Below are positions 36,140-44,586 of a DNA stretch of 64,000 bases, piece by piece. The position numbers were made by a program, and so were the translations under genes. The stretch lies in the NCBI GenBank assembly GCA_001730095.1, contig MDLF01000096.1:124001-188000 (forward strand), in the 5' to 3' direction. The notes beneath the pieces were generated by a model that was given only the letters and a program-made list of their open reading frames with translations, did no database searches and had not been told where the DNA came from. Numbering within the stretch: position 1 is the stretch's first letter; each line of letters starts with the position of its first letter. This DNA comes from Rhodobacteraceae bacterium (ex Bugula neritina AB1) (GTDB lineage Bacteria > Pseudomonadota > Alphaproteobacteria > Rhodobacterales > Rhodobacteraceae).

Positions 36140-37105
36140 TCAGCGCTCTTTCACATAGGGTTCGCCACCAGCGCGGGGCGGGATCGCCTTGCCGACAAAA
36201 CCGGCCAGGATCACCACTGTCAGCACGTAGGGCAAAGCGTCCATTGCCTGCACCGGGATGGTGATGCCGCCCAGCTCGATGTTCTGAAAGCGCAGGGCGA
36301 CGGCTTGCAGCAGGCCGAACAGCAGACAGGCCCCCATTGCGTGCCAGGGTCGCCACTTGGCAAAAATCAGGGCCGCCAGCGCAATGAAACCGCGTCCGGC
36401 GGTCATGTCCTTGACGAAACCTGCTTGCAGTGCGGTTGCCAGATAGGCACCGGCAATGCCGCACAAAAGGCCGCAGATCAGGACGGCTGCATAGCGCAGG
36501 CCGACAACCGAGACGCCGGCGGTATCAACCGCAGCAGGGTTTTCGCCCACAGCGCGCAGGCGCAGGCCAAAGCGGGTGCGGAACAGCACCCACCAGGTCG
36601 CGGGCACGGCCAGGAATGCAATATAGACCAGGATCGAATGGCCAGAGAGCAGTTCAGCATAGACCGGACCCAGTCCCGGCACGCCGGAAAGGCTTTCGGC
36701 AAACGGCAGGTCAAACGGGGTAAACCGCCCGCCACCGATCAGCGAGGGGGTGCGGCCGCCCTGCTGGAACCAGTCCTGGGCAATCAGCACCGTCATGCCA
36801 GCGGCCAGAAAGTTGATTGCCACACCGGAAATCAGCTGGTTGCCGCGGAACGTGATCGAGGCAACCCCGTGCAGCCCGGCCAGCAAGAGCGACGAGCCGA
36901 TGCCAGCCAGCAAGCCCAGCCAGACGTTGCCGGTGACGGCGGCGACCGCGGCGGAGAAAAAGGCCGCCATCAGCATCTTGCCTTCCAGGCCGATGTCGAA
37001 AATGCCTGCGCGCTCCGAGAACAGACCGGCAAGGCAGGCCAGCAGCAGCGGTGTCGCCAGACGGACGGTGGAGTCCAGAAGCTGGATGATCGTCAGGAAA
37101 TCCAT
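36140..37105 (-). CDS. ABC transporter permease (nucleoside/BMP type)
   Basis: A 321-residue inner-membrane permease of the BPD_transp_2 type, resembling YufQ in nucleoside uptake systems. About ten hydrophobic segments are visible. The characteristic EXTENDED family motifs are FSERAGIFDIGLEGKML near residue 28 and TGGISVVGLRYAA/ICGLLCGIAGAYL-type segments in the second half. It overlaps the start region of the other permease by one base. It is the last gene of the bmp - NTF2-like - ATPase - permease - permease operon. Confidence 0.92.
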   Translation of the reverse strand: MDFLTIIQLLDSTVRLATPLLLACLAGLFSERAGIFDIGLEGKMLMAAFFSAAVAAVTGNVWLGLLAGIGSSLLLAGLHGVASITFRGNQLISGVAINFLAAGMTVLIAQDWFQQGGRTPSLIGGGRFTPFDLPFAESLSGVPGLGPVYAELLSGHSILVYIAFLAVPATWWVLFRTRFGLRLRAVGENPAAVDTAGVSVVGLRYAAVLICGLLCGIAGAYLATALQAGFVKDMTAGRGFIALAALIFAKWRPWHAMGACLLFGLLQAVALRFQNIELGGITIPVQAMDALPYVLTVVILAGFVGKAIPPRAGGEPYVKER

Positions 37106-38199
37106 CAGTTCTGCCCCTTCCGCATCGCCAGAAAGACCCGCTCAAGCGGCATCCGGACCATGTTGTCGAGCGCGCCTGTGAACAGGATCACCAGGGCCTG
37201 GATCACCACGATCAACTCGCGCGGGATCGAGGTCCACAGCGCCAGTTCGGCGCCGCCCTGATAGAGGAAACCAAAAAGGATCGCGGCCAGAAACACGCCA
37301 AAGGGATGGTTGCGTCCCATCAGGGCCACCGCAATGCCGATGAAGCCTGCACCCTCGGTGGCGTTCAGTACCAGTCGTTCTGCTTCGCCCATCACGTTGT
37401 TCACGGCCATCATGCCGGCCAGCGCACCGGAAATGAGCATGGCAATCATGATGGTGCGGACTGAGGAAATGCCGGCATAACGCGCAGCCGGCTCCGATTT
37501 GCCCAGAGAGCGGATTTCGTAGCCCAGCGGGGTGCGCCAGATCAGCAGCCAGACAAACAGGCAAGCACCGATTGCGACCAGCAGGCTGACGTTAGCAGGA
37601 GCGGACTTCGAAAACGCGATGCCAACCGGGGCCAGCAGCTCATGCAGGGAGGGCAGATGCACAGTTTCAGGGAAACGGGCAGTGGCAGGGTCCATTGAGC
37701 CTTCGGGGCGCAGAAGGTTCACCAGCACATAGTTCAGCACCGCTGCTGCGATGAAATTGAACATGATGGTGGTGATCACGATATGGCTGCCACGCTTGGC
37801 CTGCAGATAGGCCGGAATGGCAGCCCAGGCAGCACCGAACAGACCCGCACCAAGGGCGGCAAAGATCAGCGCCAGCGACCAGTGCGGCCAGGGAATGAAC
37901 AGGCAGATCACAGCCACGCCCAGCCCCCCCAGCATCGCCTGGCCTTCACCGCCGATGTTGAACAGGCCCGCATGGGCGGCAACCGCCACAGCCAGGCCGG
38001 TAAACATGAAATTGGTGGCGTAATAGAGCGTGTAGCCCCAGCCATAGGTGGAGCCCAGGGCGCCATCGACCATCAGTTTGACCGCGGCCACCGGGTCTTC
38101 GCCGATCCCGAGGATCACCAGGGCCGACAAGAGTGCGGCCAGGATCAGGCTGATCAACGGGATCAGCACCACATCGGCCCATTTCGGCATTTTTTCCAT
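37105..38199 (-). CDS. ABC transporter permease (nucleoside/BMP type), first permease
   Basis: A 364-residue permease resembling YufP. It has about ten hydrophobic segments and the family motif HAGLFNIGGEGQAMLGG near residue 80, followed by GAAWAAIPAYLQAKRGSHIV. A long external loop lies near residues 155-190. It starts directly after the ATPase stop (38200) and overlaps the second permease by one base, so it is translationally coupled. Substrate prediction rests on family resemblance to nucleoside importers. Confidence 0.92.
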   Translation of the reverse strand: MEKMPKWADVVLIPLISLILAALLSALVILGIGEDPVAAVKLMVDGALGSTYGWGYTLYYATNFMFTGLAVAVAAHAGLFNIGGEGQAMLGGLGVAVICLFIPWPHWSLALIFAALGAGLFGAAWAAIPAYLQAKRGSHIVITTIMFNFIAAAVLNYVLVNLLRPEGSMDPATARFPETVHLPSLHELLAPVGIAFSKSAPANVSLLVAIGACLFVWLLIWRTPLGYEIRSLGKSEPAARYAGISSVRTIMIAMLISGALAGMMAVNNVMGEAERLVLNATEGAGFIGIAVALMGRNHPFGVFLAAILFGFLYQGGAELALWTSIPRELIVVIQALVILFTGALDNMVRMPLERVFLAMRKGQN

Positions 38200-39729
38200 T
38201 TACGCGGCCTCCCCCGCGACACCGGCCATCAAGAGGCCCAGTTCTTTTTCGTCCGTCTGATCTGCTGGGCGTTCGCCCATGATCACGCCGTCAAACATCA
38301 CTGCCACCCGGTCGGATAGCGACAGGATCTCTTCCAGTTCGACTGAGACCAGCAGGATCGCTTTGCCCTGGTCGCGCAGTTCGACGATCTGCTTGTGAAT
38401 GAATTCAATTGCGCCGATGTCGACACCTCGTGTCGGCTGGCCGATCAGCAAAAGGTCGGGGTTGCGCTCAATCTCGCGCGCCACCACGATTTTCTGCTGG
38501 TTGCCACCAGAGAAACTCTTGGCGGCCAGCCAGGGATCGGGCGGGCGCACGTCGAATTTTTCTATCTTGGCTTCCGTGTCGGCGCGCAGGGCCGCATTGT
38601 TCATCAACGGCCCGCTTTGATAGGCCGGATCGCGGTGATAGCCAAAGGCGACGTTCTCCCAGGCGTGGAAGTCCATGATCAGACCTTCGCGCTGGCGGTC
38701 CTCTGGCACATGGCCGATATGGGCGGCGCGCCGGGCAGCGGCATCCGAGCCGTGACCATGCAGTGGCAGGGGGGCCCCATGCAGTTTGATGCTGCCAGAG
38801 CCGTGACGCATGCCGCCCAACACTTCCAGCAGTTCCGACTGGCCGTTGCCTGCGACGCCGGCAATGCCCACGATCTCGCCAGCACGCACAGTCAGGTCGA
38901 TGCCCTTGACGCGTTCGACGCCGGCGCTGTCCACGACTCGCAGGTTCTCGATCTCCAGGACCGGGGCGCCGGGCTGGGCGGCTACCTTGTCGACACGCAG
39001 CAGCACCTTGCGGCCCACCATCAGCTCCGCCAGATGTTCTGGGCTGGTCTCGGCTGTTTTGACGGTCGCTGTCATCTGGCCGCGCCGCATGACAGAGACG
39101 GTGTCGGTGTATTCCATGATCTCCCGCAGCTTGTGGGTGATCAGGATGATGGTCTTTCCCTCGGCGCGCAGCCGGTCGAGGATGCGGAACAACTGGTCGG
39201 CCTCAGCCGGGGTCAGCACGCCGGTGGGTTCATCCAGGATCAGGATCTCCGCCTTGCGGTACAGCGCCTTTAGAATTTCTACGCGCTGCTGCATGCCGAC
39301 GCCAATCTCGTCGATACGGGCGTCGGGATCGACGAACAGCTCGTATTCCTCTTCCAGCGCCTTCAGTTCCTTGCGGGCGCGGCGCAGCGACGGCATCAGC
39401 ATGCCGCTGTCCTCGGCACCCAGTACGATGTTTTCCAGAACCGTGAAATTCTCCACCAGCTTGAAATGCTGGAATACCATGCCGATACCTGCGGCAATGG
39501 CGGCCTGGCTGTCAGGGATCGCGGTCTTTTTGCCCTTGATCCAGATCTCGCCTGAATCGGCCTTGTAAAACCCATAGAGGATCGACATCAGAGTCGACTT
39601 GCCGGCACCGTTTTCACCGATGATACCGTGAATGGTGCCGGGGGCGACGCTGATGGAAATGTCCTTGTTTGCCTGGACCGGGCCAAAAGCCTTGGAGATG
39701 CCTTTGAGTTCAATGGCGGGGGCGGTCAA
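38200..39729 (-). CDS. ABC transporter ATP-binding protein, double nucleotide-binding domain
   Basis: A 509-residue ATPase with two fused nucleotide-binding domains, as in YufO and RbsA-type carbohydrate ABC proteins. The first domain has Walker A GENGAGKSTLM near residues 38-48, the signature VGMQQRVEILKAL and Walker B LILDEPTGVL. The second has a degenerate Walker A (GVAGNGQSEL), the signature FSGGNQQKIVVAREI and Walker B LLIGQPTRGVD. It overlaps the NTF2-like gene by 4 bp and energises the two permeases. Confidence 0.94.
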   Translation of the reverse strand: MTAPAIELKGISKAFGPVQANKDISISVAPGTIHGIIGENGAGKSTLMSILYGFYKADSGEIWIKGKKTAIPDSQAAIAAGIGMVFQHFKLVENFTVLENIVLGAEDSGMLMPSLRRARKELKALEEEYELFVDPDARIDEIGVGMQQRVEILKALYRKAEILILDEPTGVLTPAEADQLFRILDRLRAEGKTIILITHKLREIMEYTDTVSVMRRGQMTATVKTAETSPEHLAELMVGRKVLLRVDKVAAQPGAPVLEIENLRVVDSAGVERVKGIDLTVRAGEIVGIAGVAGNGQSELLEVLGGMRHGSGSIKLHGAPLPLHGHGSDAAARRAAHIGHVPEDRQREGLIMDFHAWENVAFGYHRDPAYQSGPLMNNAALRADTEAKIEKFDVRPPDPWLAAKSFSGGNQQKIVVAREIERNPDLLLIGQPTRGVDIGAIEFIHKQIVELRDQGKAILLVSVELEEILSLSDRVAVMFDGVIMGERPADQTDEKELGLLMAGVAGEAA

Positions 39730-40079
39730 TCGGGCTCTCCCATGCCTGTAAATCCGATCAGCCGTACCACCTTGCCGTCCTGCAGGTCAGCAAAATTCTG
39801 GCCGCGCATCATGCGTTTGCCGTCCTTTTCGAAATCCACCGTGGCGCGTGCATGGCCGTGGTGTTCAGAGACGGCAACGATTTTGGCACTGCCTTTGGGC
39901 ATCATTGCGCTGAACTGCGCAAGGTAATGCAGATAAGCATCGCGGGTGGTGATGGGGACGGGGGTGTTGGGATCGGAGTAATAAAAATCTGGCCCGAGGG
40001 CCGCGTCTGATTTTGCGGCACGCGTTTCGGGCGATGGGTCGCCCCAGGCCGAAAACAGAATATGAAGTGAATCCGTCAT
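39726..40079 (-). CDS. NTF2/SnoaL-like small protein in the ABC operon
   Basis: A 117-residue soluble protein with an NTF2/SnoaL-like pattern: an N-terminal helix (FSAWGDPSPETR), an aromatic FYYSDPN strand and a YLHYLAQFSAMMP helix. Alternating strands follow, ending in ADLQDGKVVRLIGFTGMGE. Such proteins bind or isomerise small molecules. It lies between the substrate-binding protein and ATPase genes and overlaps the ATPase by 4 bp, so it belongs to the transport operon. The combination is not one I recognise from standard nucleoside transporters. Confidence 0.8.
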   Translation of the reverse strand: MTDSLHILFSAWGDPSPETRAAKSDAALGPDFYYSDPNTPVPITTRDAYLHYLAQFSAMMPKGSAKIVAVSEHHGHARATVDFEKDGKRMMRGQNFADLQDGKVVRLIGFTGMGEPD

Positions 40080-40096
40080 GGCCTGAGGCTTTCTTC

Positions 40097-41095
40097 TTAG
40101 AAGCTCAGCGCAGGGCAGCTGTCGTCGGACATGTAGTCATGTACCTTGATCTCGCCCGAGGCAATCTTGGCTGCGGCATCATCCACGGCCGCCTGCATCT
40201 CGGCAGAGACCAGCGGTGCATTGTGCTCGTCCATGGCATAGCCGACACCGCCATTGGCCAGACCCATGACAGAGAAGCCGGTTTCCATGTCGACACCATC
40301 AGTGAAGGCTTCAAACACAGCGTTGCCGACCTTTTTGGTCATCGAGGTCAGCACTTTCCCCGGATGCAGGTGGTTCTGGTTGCTGTCCACACCGATCGAC
40401 AGGATGCCTTCGTCGGCTGCGGTCTGCAGCACGCCGACACCGGTGCCGCCAGCCGCGGCATACACCACATCTGCGCCTTGGCTGATCTGTGCCTTGGTCA
40501 GCTCCGAGCCTTTGACCGGGTCATTCCAGGCCGCCGGGGTTGTGCCGGTCATGTTGGCGATCACTGCGGCGTCGGGGTTGGCGGCCTTGACGCCCTCGGC
40601 ATAGCCGCAGGCGAACTTGCGGATCAGCGGGATGTCCATGCCACCGATGAACCCAACGGTGTTCGATTTGGATGCCATGGCAGCCATCATGCCCACAAGG
40701 TACGAACCTTCGTGTTCGTTAAAGACAACCGAGCGCACGTTGTCGCCTTCAACCACCATGTCGATGATGGTGAACTTGGTTTCCGGGTAATCAGCAGCCA
40801 CCTGCCCCAGCGCATCAGCAAAGGCAAAGCCGACCATCACGATCGGGTTGGCGCCAGCCTCGGCAAAGCGACGCAGCGCCTGCTCACGTTGGGCTTCGGA
40901 CTGAAGCTCGATTTCGCGGTAGCTTTCGCCGGTCTCTTCGGCCCAGCGCTGGGCACCACTATGCGCGGCTTCGTTGAAGCTCTTGTCGAATTTGCCACCC
41001 AGATCGAAGATCAGGGCGGGTTCCGCAAGTGCGGCACCTGCGGTCAGGGCCAGCGTTGCGGCTGCGCCCAGCAGCAGCGGTTTCATCAGGGTCAT
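40097..41095 (-). CDS. BMP family substrate-binding protein of ABC transporter
   Basis: A 332-residue periplasmic solute-binding protein of the BMP/PnrA family, which generally binds nucleosides. The signal peptide covers about residues 1-24 (ending GAALA) with no lipobox Cys, so the protein is probably free in the periplasm. The mature domain has FDLGGKFDKSFNEAAHSG (the ribose/base contact Asp-Lys-Ser-Phe-Asn motif), then FIGGMDIPLIRKF and AAAGGTGVGVLQ. The start at 41095 was chosen because GGGAG lies 8 bp upstream; the longer frame adds an implausible leader. It is the first gene of the operon. Confidence 0.92.
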   Translation of the reverse strand: MTLMKPLLLGAAATLALTAGAALAEPALIFDLGGKFDKSFNEAAHSGAQRWAEETGESYREIELQSEAQREQALRRFAEAGANPIVMVGFAFADALGQVAADYPETKFTIIDMVVEGDNVRSVVFNEHEGSYLVGMMAAMASKSNTVGFIGGMDIPLIRKFACGYAEGVKAANPDAAVIANMTGTTPAAWNDPVKGSELTKAQISQGADVVYAAAGGTGVGVLQTAADEGILSIGVDSNQNHLHPGKVLTSMTKKVGNAVFEAFTDGVDMETGFSVMGLANGGVGYAMDEHNAPLVSAEMQAAVDDAAAKIASGEIKVHDYMSDDSCPALSF

Positions 41096-41251
41096 CAGGT
41101 TAACTCCCACTGTCATTATTTGTTGGATGCAGCGGGGATCGTCCGCTGCCCGGCCCTGTTCAGGCCTAAGAGGGTGCGGCAATTTAGCCTGCAGGGCAGG
41201 GAGGGGGTCAACCGCTTTTTGACCATTTGGTGCGAAATCCGCGCAACTGGC

Positions 41252-41680
41252 CTAGCGCAAGGCTTTTCTCATCAGGATTGCGTCCACCGGATTGGCATCC
41301 TTGCGGCGGTAATATCCCGTCCGGCGCCCGCATTCCGCGAATCCGCAAGTGCGGTAAAGCGCTTGGGCGGGCGCGTTGTCCTGGGCTACCTCCAGGAAGG
41401 CTTCGGCAGCGCCGCATGCGCGGGCCCGTGTTTCCCAGTCGGACATGCAGGTCCGGGCCAGGCCTTGGCGCTGATAGGCGGGATCGGTGGCGATGGTCAG
41501 CAGTTCGGCCTCATCCGCGATTACGCGCAGCAGGGAAAAACAGCGGGTGTCACCGGTGGCAAACACCAGCGGGCTATCCAGCAGCGTGGCAAACTCCTGT
41601 GCAGACCAGGGGCGCGACTGGGTGAAGGCCGCGGCGTGGGTTGCAGCCATTTGCGCAGGCGTCAGCGGGTCACTCATCAA
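41252..41680 (-). CDS. rimI: Ribosomal-protein-alanine acetyltransferase-like GNAT protein
   Basis: A 142-residue GNAT acetyltransferase resembling RimI, which acetylates the N-terminal Ala of ribosomal protein S18. The acetyl-CoA motif is DPAYQRQGLARTC (near residues 72-84), and AFLEVAQDNAPAQALYRTCGFAE is typical RimI motif B. The start region overlaps the end of tsaB by 11 bp, a common tsaB-rimI arrangement. RimI-like activity on other proteins cannot be excluded. Confidence 0.88.
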   Translation of the reverse strand: MMSDPLTPAQMAATHAAAFTQSRPWSAQEFATLLDSPLVFATGDTRCFSLLRVIADEAELLTIATDPAYQRQGLARTCMSDWETRARACGAAEAFLEVAQDNAPAQALYRTCGFAECGRRTGYYRRKDANPVDAILMRKALR

Positions 41681-42266
41681 TCAGAGCCGGCGGCAGATCG
41701 CTCGAAGGCGCGGCGTCAGCTGCGCGCAGGTACAGGGGGGCAGGCGGCTCCGTCGTGGTTCTGAAGCGCCCTGCAGCGATTCGCCCAACGGTTTCGGCGA
41801 TTGTTGCAGGGCTTGCCTCGGGCGCAAAGGCCAGCCCGGCACCGCGGGCGGCGTCCTCGGCTTCCTGGTGGGGCATCAGACGCGGTGCCTCGCCGGGCAG
41901 GGCGGCATAGACCTGGCCGCGCGGGGCGGGCACAGCGGGCAAAGACCCCTCAGCGGTGCGGGCCTCAAACCCGTCGACGCCCACGGCCGGAACCTCCAAC
42001 CCCAGTGCCAGCCCGCGGGCGGCAGAGACCGCAATGCGGATGCCGGTGAAATTGCCGGGGCCAATACCCACGCCAATGGCATCAAGATCGGCCCACGTGG
42101 CACTTCCCTCGGCCAGCACCTCCTCCAAGAGCGGCATCAGCCGTTCGGCCTGGCCGCGCGACATTTCCTCCAGCCGGGAGGCCAGCACTGCATCACCGCG
42201 CAGCAAAGCGGCCGCGCAATGCGCGGCCGAAGTGTCAAATCCCAGAACCAGCGGTTCGGACGTCAT
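41670..42266 (-). CDS. tsaB: tRNA threonylcarbamoyladenosine biosynthesis protein TsaB
   Basis: A 198-residue ASKHA-fold protein that partners TsaD and TsaE in making t6A37 of ANN-decoding tRNAs. The N-terminus LVLGFDTSAAHCAAAL and the mid motif GVGIGPGNFTGIRIAVSAARGLA are conserved TsaB signatures. It is coupled to rimI by overlap and follows nfu by 21 bp. Unlike TsaD it lacks the full metal-binding His pair, as expected for TsaB. Confidence 0.93.
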   Translation of the reverse strand: MTSEPLVLGFDTSAAHCAAALLRGDAVLASRLEEMSRGQAERLMPLLEEVLAEGSATWADLDAIGVGIGPGNFTGIRIAVSAARGLALGLEVPAVGVDGFEARTAEGSLPAVPAPRGQVYAALPGEAPRLMPHQEAEDAARGAGLAFAPEASPATIAETVGRIAAGRFRTTTEPPAPLYLRAADAAPSSDLPPALIDE

Positions 42267-42287
42267 GGGAAGTCCTTTCGCAGGGGC

Positions 42288-42854
42288 TCAGACAGCAACC
42301 GGGCGCACCTCGGTGACTTCCGGGATGTAATGGCGCAGCAGGTTCTCGATGCCCATCTTCAGTGTCAGCGTCGAGGACGGGCAGCCGGCGCAGGCGCCCT
42401 GCATGTGCAGGTAAACGACGCCGCGGTCAAAGCCGTGAAACGTGATGTCGCCGCCGTCCTGGGCCACTGCCGGGCGCACCCGGCTGTCCAGCAGTTCCTT
42501 GATCTGGTTGACGATCTCGGCATCCTCACCGGTGTGTTCCGCATGACCTGACGCCGGGCTTTCAGAGCCGTCCGCCATCACCGGCTGGCCGGACTGGTAA
42601 TGTTCCATCACCGCGCCCAGAATAGCAGGCTTGATGTGGTCCCATTCGACACCGTCCGCTTTGGTTACGGTCACGAAGTCATTGCCGAAGAACACGCCGG
42701 TCACGCCATCAACCGCAAAGATGCGGGAGGCCAGCGGCGACTTGCCCGCGGCGTCTGCGCTGGGGAAGTCAGCGGTGCCGACTTCCAGAACGGTCTGGCC
42801 CGGCAGGAATTTCAGCGTCGCCGGGTTGGGCGTGGATTCAGTCTGAATGAACAT
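42288..42854 (-). CDS. nfu: NifU/Nfu family iron-sulfur cluster carrier
   Basis: A 188-residue Fe-S scaffold or carrier protein. The N-terminal Nfu_N domain begins MFIQTESTPNPATLKFLPG. The C-terminal NifU-like domain carries the cluster-binding CxxC in GACAGCPSSTLTLK near residues 150-163. It probably delivers [4Fe-4S] clusters to enzymes such as those encoded nearby. It lies upstream of tsaB-rimI with short gaps, in the same orientation. Confidence 0.95.
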   Translation of the reverse strand: MFIQTESTPNPATLKFLPGQTVLEVGTADFPSADAAGKSPLASRIFAVDGVTGVFFGNDFVTVTKADGVEWDHIKPAILGAVMEHYQSGQPVMADGSESPASGHAEHTGEDAEIVNQIKELLDSRVRPAVAQDGGDITFHGFDRGVVYLHMQGACAGCPSSTLTLKMGIENLLRHYIPEVTEVRPVAV

Positions 42855-42923
42855 GTCGGGTCTCCGTTAAGCGTGCCCCCGATATGCGCCTTGCAGCCCG
42901 CCAAGTCAAGATTTGGAACGATT

Positions 42924-43520
42924 CTAAGTTGATGTGGCGCCGACGTGTTCCAAAGCCTGTTCCAAACGGTCGTCGCCCCAGAATAATTCCCGGCCACTGG
43001 TAAAGCTGGGCGCACCGAAAATGCCCGCTGCACTGGCCGCATCTGTCTGCGCCCGCAAGGCTGCTTTGATTTCGCTGGATTGCGCCCGCAGCATAAGGTC
43101 CTGATCCAAACCCGCGCGGCGTAGGCAGCCTTGCAGGACAGTCTGTTCTGCAATGTCTGCGCCATCGCCAAACTGCGCTTGAAACACGGATTTCGCAAAG
43201 GCTTCGATGCTGTCCTGTCCGGCAGCCAGAGCCAGCCGCGCCGCCATCAGCCCGTTCTGCGGGCACGCGGCGGGCTGGCAGAAGGGCAGGCCGCGTGACG
43301 CACAAATCCGTTCCATGTCGCGCCACATATAGCGGCCCTTGGCGGGATAGACATTGAAGGGGGACGTGTTCCAGCCCTGAGCGGCGAAAATCGGTCCCAG
43401 CAGAAACGGCTTCCAGATGACCTGAATCTGGCGGCTGGCGGCCAATTCACTGATCCGCATCACGCTGAGATAGGAATAGGTCGAGGCGAAGTCGAACCAG
43501 AATGCAATTCTGCCGCTCAT
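42924..43520 (-). CDS. 2-hydroxychromene-2-carboxylate isomerase family (DsbA-like) protein
   Basis: A 198-residue thioredoxin-fold protein of the HCCA isomerase/GST-kappa type. FWFDFASTYSYL at residues 7-18 is the N-terminal motif with the active Ser/Thr. VIWKPFLLGPIF and the C-terminal GIFGAPSFTSGRELFWGDDRL are conserved family segments. Known members isomerise naphthalene-pathway intermediates or use glutathione. No aromatic-ring pathway other than paa is nearby, so the substrate is open. Confidence 0.9.
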   Translation of the reverse strand: MSGRIAFWFDFASTYSYLSVMRISELAASRQIQVIWKPFLLGPIFAAQGWNTSPFNVYPAKGRYMWRDMERICASRGLPFCQPAACPQNGLMAARLALAAGQDSIEAFAKSVFQAQFGDGADIAEQTVLQGCLRRAGLDQDLMLRAQSSEIKAALRAQTDAASAAGIFGAPSFTSGRELFWGDDRLEQALEHVGATST

Positions 43521-43541
43521 CGCTTCTGCTCCTGCCTTCCC

Positions 43542-43997
43542 TCAGGTGATTGCTTCCAGCTTCTCTTTGCTCAGATCGCCTGGAACGATCGTGACCGGGA
43601 CCGGAAGGGCCCCCGAGTTCTTGGTCAGCTGGGTCACCAGCGGCCCTGGTCCCTTGCGGCCAGTGCCGGCTCCAAGCACCAGGACGCCGACTTCCGGATC
43701 AGCCTCGATATGGTCGAGGATCTCCGGCACCGGCTCACCCTCGCGGATCACCAGTTCCGGGTCCACGCCTTGGCGGTCGCGCATCCATTTGGCGAAAACT
43801 TCGAAATGAGCGTGGATGCGTTCGCGTGCTTCCTCGCGCATCACTTCGCCGACGCCGATCCAATGGTTGAATTCATCCGGCGGGATGACCGACAGGATAA
43901 TCACACCCCCACCGGTATGCGCAGCCCGCATCGCTGCAAAGCGCATGGCATTCAGGCATTCGCGACTGTCGTCCAGGACCACAAGGAATTTGCGCAT
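43542..43997 (-). CDS. Universal stress protein
   Basis: A 151-residue UspA-type protein. MRKFLVVLDDSRECLNAMRFA is the N-terminal ATP-binding strand-loop. VGVLVLGAGTGRKGPGPLV near residues 108-126 matches the Gly-rich ATP-binding loop of the ATP-binding USP subclass. The ATG at 43997 with GAGAG upstream is preferred over the longer frame. It stands apart from the HCCA isomerase-like gene by 21 bp. The stress responded to cannot be told. Confidence 0.9.
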   Translation of the reverse strand: MRKFLVVLDDSRECLNAMRFAAMRAAHTGGGVIILSVIPPDEFNHWIGVGEVMREEARERIHAHFEVFAKWMRDRQGVDPELVIREGEPVPEILDHIEADPEVGVLVLGAGTGRKGPGPLVTQLTKNSGALPVPVTIVPGDLSKEKLEAIT

Positions 43998-44128
43998 CTT
44001 TGCTCTCTCGTTGTTGCACCGCGGATCATGGCGCATGAGGCGCCATCAGGCAATAGAGCCAAAGCACCGTTAACCCGGCGTTTTCTGGCCATAGACGTGC
44101 AGGCGGCCAGACGTGCCTGCCCGGTGAG

Positions 44129-44282
44129 CTCCCGCGCCCGCAGGATCTTCCGGCTGCGCCGGAACACCCTTGGCGGCCTTGGGCCGCGCGCCGCGCAGTA
44201 GCGCGGCGCGGCACCGTGCGGCTGCACGGTGCCATGCCCAACCGTGCAGTCGGTTTGCTTGCAAACCCGGAACGGGCGGGAG
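44129..44282 (+). repeat. Cloverleaf-like palindromic repeat (family A), copy 3
   Basis: The longest copy (154 bp), bounded by CTCCCGCG and GGCGGGAG. Its left arm aligns with that of copy 1. It has GC palindromes around 44185-44235 and a right-arm hairpin GGTTTG/CAAACC at 44252-44267. It directly truncates an aminotransferase relic on its right side. Confidence 0.75.
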
Positions 44283-44284
44283 CA

Positions 44285-44541
44285 TTCTGGCAGGATGTGA
44301 CGATGGTGATCGGAATGAAATCCTCGCCATTGTGGACCTCGAAGACCTTGGTGGTGGCTGTTTCTGCCACATTGCCCGTCGCGTCCAGCACTAGCACCTG
44401 CACCAGCAGATTGCGGGCCCGGATGCTGCCCGCCTTCCGCAGCATCCGGGTGTTACTTGGACAAAAGCAGTCGGCCTTGGCGTTCACCACTGCGCTCTCC
44501 AGCACTGGGTGGCGGAAGCTGGAATGGGTCAACGTGGCTGC
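44285..44541 (-). pseudogene. Relic of a class IV (branched-chain) aminotransferase
   Basis: About 80 codons on the minus strand resemble the middle of branched-chain or D-amino-acid aminotransferases. Recognisable are SSFRHPVLESA and NAKADCFCPSNTRMLR (compare the family's DAKA-x-C-x-YP-N). The best match is LVLDATGNVAETATTKVFEV (the family's GNVAETAT-N-F motif). There is no start or stop in family context, the catalytic Lys region is absent, and the sequence ends at repeat copy A3. It is a decayed fragment, not a functional gene. The rest of 43998-44586 shows only the repeat. Confidence 0.6.
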
Positions 44542-44586
44542 GGCAAGGCGCTGCGCTGGTGCCTGTGCGAAGGCTTCTGGACGAAG

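Noticed and set aside
36008-41764. Long open frames on the plus strand opposite the ABC transporter and BMP genes (417 and 583 codons)
   Set aside because: They are antisense to genes with clear family motifs, have His/Gln/Arg-rich low-complexity translations, and follow from the high third-position G+C of the real genes.
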